From Pseudomonas mandelii (GTDB lineage: Bacteria > Pseudomonadota > Gammaproteobacteria > Pseudomonadales > Pseudomonadaceae): 64,000 nucleotides of DNA. Location: the NCBI RefSeq assembly GCF_900106065.1, contig NZ_LT629796.1, forward strand, positions 6,920,501-6,984,500. Reading direction: 5' to 3'. Both the position numbers and the translations under genes were made by a program. Positions 56,320-64,000 of the stretch are shown here, piece after piece. The notes beneath the pieces were generated by a model, which saw only the letters and a list, made by a program, of their open reading frames with translations, was not told where the DNA came from and searched no databases. Positions within the stretch are counted from its first letter, which is position 1; every line of letters begins with the position of its first letter.

Positions 56320-58587
56320 ATGTTTACTTTTGGTGTACCGTTTTCTCGTGTCTCCCTGTCCGGGGCATTGTTGATGCTGGGCTGCGCGCCTGCCGGCGCC
56401 TTTGCTGCCAGCTGCGACTCGCTCAACTGCCTGACAACGCCTCAGGCCAATGTAGCGGTGAACGATGGCTCGACGATTTACGTCGGTACGGGCGGCACTC
56501 TGACCGATAGCACCGTGAGCAATGGGTTCATCCAACTTCTGGACGGCGGGCGCGCGAACGGCACCACAGTCGATGGCAGTGGAAGGCTGAGTGTCTATGA
56601 CTCTGCGGCGGCATTCAGCACCGTCGTTGAAAACGGCACCATGGTCGTCGTCGGTTCAGCCACAGCCCTGCGCACCATCGTCAACGACGGCAACCTGGAG
56701 GTGGCGCAGAACGCGGTGGTCAGTGATACCCAGCTCAAAGGCGGCACTATGTGGGTGTATACCGATGCCACCGCCAAGAACACTTTCGTCAACAACAGTC
56801 AGATGACCGTTTACGAAAACGGCAATGCCGACCGCACGACGGTCAATGACGGTGGCGAACTTTCCCTCAGCGAGAACGCCTCGGTCATCAACACCGTGGT
56901 CAATCAGGGCGGGATGATGGATAGTGGGGCTGGCCCGCATATCCACTTCACCACCGTCAATCAGGGTGGCCTCATGGTGCTCGGCGACCTGGCCGAAGCC
57001 AGTGACACAACGATCAATTCGGGTGGTGTTCTGCGACTCAAGGGTGATGCAGTGCTGGGCGGCGCGAACCATATCACCGGTCAAGTCACGTTCGCCGATC
57101 CGGCCATCAACGGTTTTCACACGCTGACGATTAAAGGCCCGTTGACCGGCAATGGCAGCTTCCTGATGAACACGGACCTGGCCTCACTGCAAGGCGACCT
57201 GATCAAGGTGCAAGGGCCGATCAGCGACAGCCACACCCTGGTGGTTGCCGACTCCGGGAACGCGCCGAGCGGCGAGCAGCAGCAGCAACTGATGCTGGTG
57301 GATGGCAACGGTGGCAGCGGTGATTTTAAACTCCATGGCGGGACCGTCGATGCCGGCGCCTACCGCTACACCCTGCAACAGCACGACGACGATTGGTTCC
57401 TGGCCAAACCAGGCGAAAACACACCTGATCTGGATCCGGTTGATCCGGTAGATCCCATAGATCCGGCAGATCCCGTAGATCCGGCAGATCCGGTAGATCC
57501 CGTAGATCCGGCAGATCCGATCGATACGATCGATACGATCGATACGATCGATACGGTCGATCCAGTCAACCCGGTGACCCCACCCGTCACTGAACAGCCA
57601 GACAAGCCAGTCATCGCCCCGCCACCGCAAACGCCGCAACCGATCCAGACTCACCCTGTTCCTCAGGCAAAAGTTCTCAGCAAAGGCGCCAACGCGGCGG
57701 TCGCCAGCCACGCCGCCTCCGCTGCGCTGATCGGCGCGCAGATGAATGCGACGACCCAGCATTTGGGCGATCTTCGTTCGGGTAAGGATCAGGGAGGTCT
57801 GTGGATCCGTGGCTATGGCACTGAACAACGCCTGGACACAGGTGCCAGTCGCGCGTTCCAGCAACAGGTCAACGGCCTGGAAATCGGCGCCGACACGGCC
57901 CTGTCCTTTGCCGACGGTACGCTGTATGTGGGCGGCTTGCTTGGCAAGGGTCAGGCGCGGCAACACTTTGGCGAGGCCAGCAATGGCACGATCGACAGCG
58001 CGACGCTGGGGGGTTATGCCGCCTATCTGGACCGCAGCGGGATGTATGTCGATGGCGCGCTGAAATACAGCCACCTGAACAATGACGTCGACATCACCAG
58101 CAACCTCGGCGACAAGGTCAAGGCGCGCTACAAGAACCACGCCGTGAGTGCTGACGTTCAACTCGGCAAGACTATCGACCTAAGCCAGGGCTGGTTCGTT
58201 GAACCCCAAGCGGGGCTGCAGGTAGCGCGCATCAGTGGCGGCAGCTACACGGCGAGCAATGGCCTGAGCGTTAAACAGGATTCGATGGTTTCGCTGCAAA
58301 GCCGTGTTGGCGGGGCGTTCGGGCGAAATCTGCAGCCAGGCAATGGCGTTGCGGTGAAACCTTACGTCAAGGCCGCCTGGATCACCGAACATGCAGGTGA
58401 CAGCACAGTGAACGTCAACGGGGCAAAACTCGACAGCCGCTTGCCGGGTTCACGAGCCGAGGTAGCGGGTGGCGTCACTGTGACGGCGGTTGAAAAACAC
58501 AACTTCTTCGCCGAAGCGGGCTACACCAAAGGCAACGATATCGAACAGCCTTGGGCGCTGACGGTCGGCTATCGCTACAACTGGTAA
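56320..58587 (+). CDS. Pertactin-like autotransporter with AIDA-type repeats
   Basis: A 755-residue type Va secreted protein. A signal peptide (1-30) precedes a passenger with short beta-helix repeats of the AIDA type (TTVNDGG, TVVNQGG, TTINSGG; residues about 60-270). A repetitive Asp-Pro linker lies at about 370-425, with proline-rich sequence to 460. The C-terminal 12-strand beta-barrel domain (about 490-755, GGLWIRGYG onward) ends in the Tyr-Arg-Tyr-Asn-Trp outer-membrane signature. The ATG at 56320 has a weak ribosome site. It lies 95 bp after the hybrid kinase, so it may be the surface target of that system. Confidence 0.88.
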   Translation: MFTFGVPFSRVSLSGALLMLGCAPAGAFAASCDSLNCLTTPQANVAVNDGSTIYVGTGGTLTDSTVSNGFIQLLDGGRANGTTVDGSGRLSVYDSAAAFSTVVENGTMVVVGSATALRTIVNDGNLEVAQNAVVSDTQLKGGTMWVYTDATAKNTFVNNSQMTVYENGNADRTTVNDGGELSLSENASVINTVVNQGGMMDSGAGPHIHFTTVNQGGLMVLGDLAEASDTTINSGGVLRLKGDAVLGGANHITGQVTFADPAINGFHTLTIKGPLTGNGSFLMNTDLASLQGDLIKVQGPISDSHTLVVADSGNAPSGEQQQQLMLVDGNGGSGDFKLHGGTVDAGAYRYTLQQHDDDWFLAKPGENTPDLDPVDPVDPIDPADPVDPADPVDPVDPADPIDTIDTIDTIDTVDPVNPVTPPVTEQPDKPVIAPPPQTPQPIQTHPVPQAKVLSKGANAAVASHAASAALIGAQMNATTQHLGDLRSGKDQGGLWIRGYGTEQRLDTGASRAFQQQVNGLEIGADTALSFADGTLYVGGLLGKGQARQHFGEASNGTIDSATLGGYAAYLDRSGMYVDGALKYSHLNNDVDITSNLGDKVKARYKNHAVSADVQLGKTIDLSQGWFVEPQAGLQVARISGGSYTASNGLSVKQDSMVSLQSRVGGAFGRNLQPGNGVAVKPYVKAAWITEHAGDSTVNVNGAKLDSRLPGSRAEVAGGVTVTAVEKHNFFAEAGYTKGNDIEQPWALTVGYRYNW
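57427..57565 (+). repeat. Tandem repeats encoding the Asp-Pro linker
   Basis: Units of GATCCGGTA / GATCCCATA / GATCCGGCA and then about five GATACGATC units encode Asp-Pro-Val, Asp-Pro-Ala, Asp-Pro-Ile and then Asp-Thr-Ile repeats. All units are multiples of 3 bases, so changes in copy number keep the frame and alter linker length. Confidence 0.85.
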
Positions 58588-58614
58588 CGCCCCCAACCCT
58601 TGTGCCAAAAGGGC

Positions 58615-58715
58615 ATCCCTGTGGGAGCGGGCTTACCCGCGAAGGAGCTGGCACATCCAACATCAAGGTTGCCTGCCAGACCGCTTTCGCGAGCACGCTC
58701 GCGCCCACAGTGGGT
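58615..58715. repeat. REPIN after the autotransporter
   Basis: GTGGGAGCGGGCTTACCCGC and an inverted degenerate copy TTTCGCGAGCACGCTCGCGCC, about 45 bp apart. Confidence 0.75.
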
Positions 58716-58764
58716 GGCGACGTTTACAAGAATCGGAGTCTGCTCACCCGGGGTCAATAGGGAT

Positions 58765-59328
58765 TCAATCATCCGGCATTTCAGGAGGCTTGGCCGGTTT
58801 CGCCGGTTTTCCCGGTTTTGCACCCTTGGCGCCTTTAGCGGCCGGTTCGGCGACGACGGGCGTTGCGACTGTCGGCGGTGCGGCTTCTTTTTCGGCGGCT
58901 GGCAAGGCGTCGATGGTGTCGAAAATCTTCTTCAAGTCGACCGACTTCGATTCATCCCCCGAACTCTCGAACTTCTTCTCACCATCCTTGCCCACCAGGA
59001 TGACTTTGGGAAACGCCCCCGCGCCGAGTTTCAGCGAGCGGATCAGCGCCATGGTGTCCTGCTGGCCGAGATCCTTGCCGTCGAGCTGACCGAACATGTT
59101 CAGCACGGTGTACACCCTGATATTGCGTTGCTTGACGCCATCCTTGTTGGCCGGATCGTCCATCGCCTTTTTCAGGCTCACCCAGACCGGGTCAACGGTA
59201 CTCGAAGCAATCACAATCAGTGGCCGGGATCTGCCTTTGTCATTGTCCAGCGGTGAGCCGTCTTCGGCGGCGAGCAAGGGGCCGGCGAAAGCCAGCAAGG
59301 TAGTCAGGGTCAAAGACCTGATGAGCAT
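58765..59328 (-). CDS. DUF4174-domain exported protein
   Basis: A 187-residue protein with a signal peptide (1-20, cleavage after LLAA), a DUF4174-like domain (about 35-145, thioredoxin-like pattern VFPKVILVGKDG in place of a CxxC site), and a low-complexity tail with AKGAKGAKPGKPAKPAK. The start at 59328 has AAGGAG exactly 6 bases upstream; the other in-frame ATG at 59334 overlaps the ribosome site. The function is unknown. It lies downstream of the histidine kinase. Confidence 0.7.
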   Translation of the reverse strand: MLIRSLTLTTLLAFAGPLLAAEDGSPLDNDKGRSRPLIVIASSTVDPVWVSLKKAMDDPANKDGVKQRNIRVYTVLNMFGQLDGKDLGQQDTMALIRSLKLGAGAFPKVILVGKDGEKKFESSGDESKSVDLKKIFDTIDALPAAEKEAAPPTVATPVVAEPAAKGAKGAKPGKPAKPAKPPEMPDD

Positions 59329-59470
59329 GCGCATCTCCTTTTGATATCCACGCTCTAATGATTGCGCATCGCGGCGATCGTTCCGGGTGACGCACCGCAA
59401 TTGTGTTCCGCCTTGACCAAAGCTTAGGTCAGGGCGGTCATTGCGCAACAGGCTGAGCTAATCTCATCCC

Positions 59471-59548
59471 TTATGACGATACACCTGATCCGCCGTGAGA
59501 ACCCGCCATGAGCGCTCCATCATCCTCGACCAGCGGTATGCTGTGCTC
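59471..59548 (-). pseudogene. Remnant of a response regulator start
   Basis: In the frame beginning inside the kinase stop codon (GAG at 59548), the translation reads EHSIPLVEDDGALMA and then becomes unrelated until TAA at 59471. EHSI-LVEDD-A-L is the usual start of a response regulator receiver domain (first strand, acidic pair). It would be the partner of the kinase, translated by overlap. Only about 15 codons remain, so the regulator is lost or moved. Confidence 0.45.
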
Positions 59549-61016
59549 AGTACTCTCCCCCCGTTGCCACTTTAAAGTTGAGACAAACGCGGGTTCCTGC
59601 CTGCTCCTGGCTGGTCAGCTCGACCGAGCCCTCTAAGCGTTCCATTATCCTTTTGACCAGGGCCAGGCCTACGCCCAACCCGCCTTGTTTGGTGGTAAAA
59701 AACGGCTTGAAGACCATTTGTTGCTGTTGCTTGGTCATGCCCTTGCCGGTATCGCTCAGGATCATGCACACATGGCCGGTCTGCGGCGATTCAATCTCGA
59801 TACTCAGCACGCCGCCCCTGGGCATGGCTTCCAGGGCGTTGGCAATCAGGCTATTGAGAATTTGCGTCAGCAACACCTGCTGACTAACCACTGGCGGGCA
59901 GACCTTGGGTGTGAAACGGACTTCAACGCCGGAGCGTTTGATCAGCGCGTCGAAGGCACCCAGGGTGTCATCAATGATCAATACCAGATCCACCGCCTCA
60001 TAGTCGTCATTCATCGGCCGCAACGACATCAGCAATTCACGAACCCAACGCGACATGCGATCGACCTGATTGATGATGTCGCCGATGTTCTTTTGCGTAT
60101 TCTGGCTGGCGATTTCCTGGGCCAGTTCGGCGCTCGAGCGAATGTTCGCCAGCGGATTGCGCAAACTGTGGGCCACGGCCGAGGACATTTCACCCAGCGC
60201 CACGAAGGTTTCGTTGGCGATCAACTGTTTCTGCTGGCTCTCGAGCAGCTCGGACGCACGCCAGACAATCCAGAATAGCGCGAGGTAAATGACGACACCA
60301 CCAAGCAGGGTCGCCAGCCAGATCGACTTGAAACCACGCTGGATGCGCGCCACCAGGTCCGCAGGTTCTTTGTAGATCTCCACCATGGCGATCACTTTGC
60401 TTTTGTCGGCATTGAACATCGGGATGTAGTTCTCGATGAACAAGTACTTGGGTTCGCGCAGCAGCATCTGTTCGGGACGTTCTTCATCGATCTGGTGGTA
60501 GCTGGTGGACACGGTTTCCTTCATCTCAAAGGATTCGTCCAGTTCCTTATCATTTTCAATGCGCACGCCGACCAACTCCGGGTTGGTCGACCAGACCACC
60601 GTGCGATCCAGAGCGTACACCACCGCCAATAGCGTGTCCGGCAAGTGTGCGACATGATCGAGAAACTCTGTGCGGGCAGCCGCACGAGAGCCCGGATCGA
60701 CGTCGGAATAGGCATTGTCACCTCGAGGATCGAGCATTTCGCCCATGGTTCTGTTCGGGGTAATCGAGGCGTGGCGGATTTCGGCATCACCAATGGCCTG
60801 AATGAATTGCGCGGTCAGCATGGAATCGCGCTCGATGCTTTCCTCGACGACGAAGCGCGTAGATATATAACCCAGCCCCAGCGCCACGGCGGCGATGATG
60901 AAAAAACTGCCCAGGGAAAACCAGCGCAGCAGATTGAACTGGCCACGTAAGCCCGTGCCTTCTCCTGCCGCCGTGTGCGGCAGCGCAGGTACTTTTTGGC
61001 GCTGGAGTATCTGCAT
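59547..61016 (-). CDS. Membrane sensor histidine kinase
   Basis: A 489-residue kinase with two transmembrane helices (31-53 and 231-252) around a periplasmic sensor loop of about 175 residues. A short linker follows, then HisKA with His283 in SSAVAHSLRNP and a HATPase domain whose N box and GKGMT / GGLGVGLALVK loops are present. No HAMP domain is evident. The following gene should encode its response regulator but only a stump remains (59471-59548). It is 92 bp downstream of the SCO-cytochrome gene and probably in the same operon. Confidence 0.88.
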   Translation of the reverse strand: MQILQRQKVPALPHTAAGEGTGLRGQFNLLRWFSLGSFFIIAAVALGLGYISTRFVVEESIERDSMLTAQFIQAIGDAEIRHASITPNRTMGEMLDPRGDNAYSDVDPGSRAAARTEFLDHVAHLPDTLLAVVYALDRTVVWSTNPELVGVRIENDKELDESFEMKETVSTSYHQIDEERPEQMLLREPKYLFIENYIPMFNADKSKVIAMVEIYKEPADLVARIQRGFKSIWLATLLGGVVIYLALFWIVWRASELLESQQKQLIANETFVALGEMSSAVAHSLRNPLANIRSSAELAQEIASQNTQKNIGDIINQVDRMSRWVRELLMSLRPMNDDYEAVDLVLIIDDTLGAFDALIKRSGVEVRFTPKVCPPVVSQQVLLTQILNSLIANALEAMPRGGVLSIEIESPQTGHVCMILSDTGKGMTKQQQQMVFKPFFTTKQGGLGVGLALVKRIMERLEGSVELTSQEQAGTRVCLNFKVATGGEY

Positions 61017-61108
61017 GGGTGGCTCCTGAGTACTGGACGAAGCCTTTTCATCGGATCAGTGCAGGTGGCATTGATCGAGCCCGACGGCTCAATGATTGTA
61101 TTCAGCTG

Positions 61109-62119
61109 CTATTGCAACTGCGCCGCCTGCAACGATTGTTGACGGTCAGTTTCTTCCTGCAAAAAATCCATGATGGACTGCGCTGCGTCTTCATCCAGGC
61201 GCAGGTTGGGCATTGGAATCTTGTCAAAGCGCTCAAACAGTTCCAGCGCAATCGGGTCCTTTTCGGCAAGCATGCGGTCCGGTTCGCGGATCCAGCGATT
61301 GAGCCAGACGGGGTCTCGCTGACGGGTCACGCCGATCAGGTCCGGGCCGATGCTGCGCATGCCGATGCCCTGCCCGTCTTGCGGCCCGAGGCTGTGACAC
61401 GACGCGCAACGGGTGCGAAACAATTCTTCTCCGTTGCTCGGCGGACGAATCTCGGGCGCATTGGCGTAGCGCCCTTCGGCACTGGCCTGCTTCCAGTTCT
61501 GCAAGGTATTGGCCAACTGATCGGCGAGGATCCACGGGTTCTCGAACGGCGAGGCTTTCATCCAGCGACCGGTGCTCTGGTTGCCAACGATCAGGCTCAG
61601 GTTGTGATCCTTGCTGCGTCCGTTGTCGACGCCTTCGATAAACAGCCCGAGTTTTTTTCGCAGGTCGGTAACGGCCTCGAATTCGCCGGTGAGAAACTGC
61701 CAGCCCGGTCCCACCTTGAAGCGCTGGGCGTAGGCTTTAAGCACCTCGGGGGTATCGCTCAGCGGGTCAATGCTGATCGAGTAGAAAAAGATATCCTTCC
61801 CGACCCGGTCCCCGAGCAACTGTTGCATTTGGCGCAGGCGCGCGGTTTCCAGCGGACAGGAGTCGCTGCACGTGGTGAAGATGAAGTTGATCACCACCAC
61901 TTTGCCCTTGATCAGGTCCTCGAAAAAACGCACCTGCCGACCGTCCTGATCGGTCAGCAAGGTGTTGGGGAAGTAATCGCCGCCCCAGGGTGTCGCCGAT
62001 TCCGTCGGCGACGGTGCACCTTCATGAGCGAGCAGCAGCCAAGCGGCCAGCACGCCGGTGACCAGCAGCAAAATCAGGTGCATGCCCAGGGCGCGGGAGC
62101 GCGGCGTAGTTGATGTCAT
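61109..62119 (-). CDS. SCO1/SenC protein fused to cytochrome c
   Basis: A 336-residue membrane-anchored protein (helix at about 12-30). Residues 45-200 are an SCO1/SenC thioredoxin-like copper chaperone domain with CSDSC (Cys84, Cys88) and the matching His in KDHNLS (near 167). Residues about 230-330 form a class I cytochrome c with CASCH and a Met ligand in IPMPNL. SCO proteins deliver copper to oxidase sites. The fusion suggests electron transfer to, or maturation of, the adjacent multicopper oxidase. AGGGGAG precedes ATG 62119, 17 bp after the oxidase stop. Confidence 0.9.
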   Translation of the reverse strand: MTSTTPRSRALGMHLILLLVTGVLAAWLLLAHEGAPSPTESATPWGGDYFPNTLLTDQDGRQVRFFEDLIKGKVVVINFIFTTCSDSCPLETARLRQMQQLLGDRVGKDIFFYSISIDPLSDTPEVLKAYAQRFKVGPGWQFLTGEFEAVTDLRKKLGLFIEGVDNGRSKDHNLSLIVGNQSTGRWMKASPFENPWILADQLANTLQNWKQASAEGRYANAPEIRPPSNGEELFRTRCASCHSLGPQDGQGIGMRSIGPDLIGVTRQRDPVWLNRWIREPDRMLAEKDPIALELFERFDKIPMPNLRLDEDAAQSIMDFLQEETDRQQSLQAAQLQ

Positions 62120-62136
62120 GTCGGCTCCCCTGCGGA

Positions 62137-64000
<1,864 letters not shown>

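Noticed and set aside
57427..57565. Repeat array considered as CRISPR
   Set aside because: The units are contiguous 9-mers without spacers and encode a linker in frame; no cas genes are near.
57184..58161. Minus-strand open frame with Arg-Ile-Asp repeats opposite the autotransporter linker
   Set aside because: It is the reverse reading of the 9-base repeats in GC-rich coding sequence; there is no ribosome site or family match.

Overview
The window comes from the chromosome of a fluorescent-group Pseudomonas (P. fluorescens-type, species not resolvable here). The evidence is the syntenic housekeeping block folD - four tRNAs - tig - clpP - clpX - lon - hupB - ppiD, high-GC codon use, many Pseudomonas REP doublets (REPINs), and genus-typical genes (sstT, nhaR, trhP, ampR-ampC, DUF3077-like, DUF2242). 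No plasmid, prophage or CRISPR signature is visible. One insertion sequence of the IS110/IS1111 type is present.

Layout. 1-1.2 kb: 3' part of a short type VI secretion tip protein (VgrG). 1.3-7 kb: 2-aminoethylphosphonate (AEP) catabolism, with an MFS transporter, two LysR regulators, phnW and phnX; phnW has an in-frame amber codon 23 codons before its expected end. 7-13.3 kb: cytochrome b561, a PLP-dependent D-cysteine desulfhydrase/ACC-deaminase-like enzyme, fadH, a nitrilase-fold protein without its catalytic cysteine, an AraC regulator, and a 28-residue acidic ORF. 13.6-16 kb: DUF2242-type lipoprotein and the IS1111-like element, whose 3' non-coding end has three hairpins consistent with a bridge/seekRNA. 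16-26.6 kb: proteostasis block (ppiD, hupB, lon, clpX, clpP, tig), a degenerate tRNA between ppiD and hupB, tRNA-His, Leu, His, Arg, and folD. 26.8-32.7 kb: pbpG, small acidic proteins, a C39-like lipoprotein lacking protease residues, a TerC-type membrane protein, nhaR and an MFS exporter. 33-44.6 kb: sstT, DUF1993, yceH, a cupin, a shikimate-dehydrogenase-like enzyme, a Pro/Tyr-rich exported protein, two small proteins, an AI-2E-family permease, trhP, a LysR/EamA divergent pair and a large lipoprotein. 44.6-48.7 kb: glucarate uptake and dehydration (FadR-type regulator, GudP-like MFS, gudD). 48.8-51 kb: divergent ampR-ampC. 51.2-58.6 kb: DUF3077-like protein, then a BvgAS/EvgAS-like two-component system followed by a pertactin-like autotransporter. 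58.7-64 kb: DUF4174 protein, a membrane histidine kinase, an SCO-cytochrome c fusion and a multicopper oxidase cut by the window edge.

The most interesting candidate system is at 52-58.6 kb: a NarL-type response regulator, an unorthodox hybrid kinase with two periplasmic binding domains, and a surface autotransporter. A perfect 24-bp palindrome lies over the kinase stop codon, about 80 bp before the autotransporter start. Its core has the TGTARG-N6-CYTACA geometry of boxes bound by NarL-family regulators such as GacA. Other notable points are the IS1111 RNA region, the amber-interrupted phnW, a response-regulator stump behind the kinase at 59.5 kb, and a repeat-encoded linker in the autotransporter that could change length.
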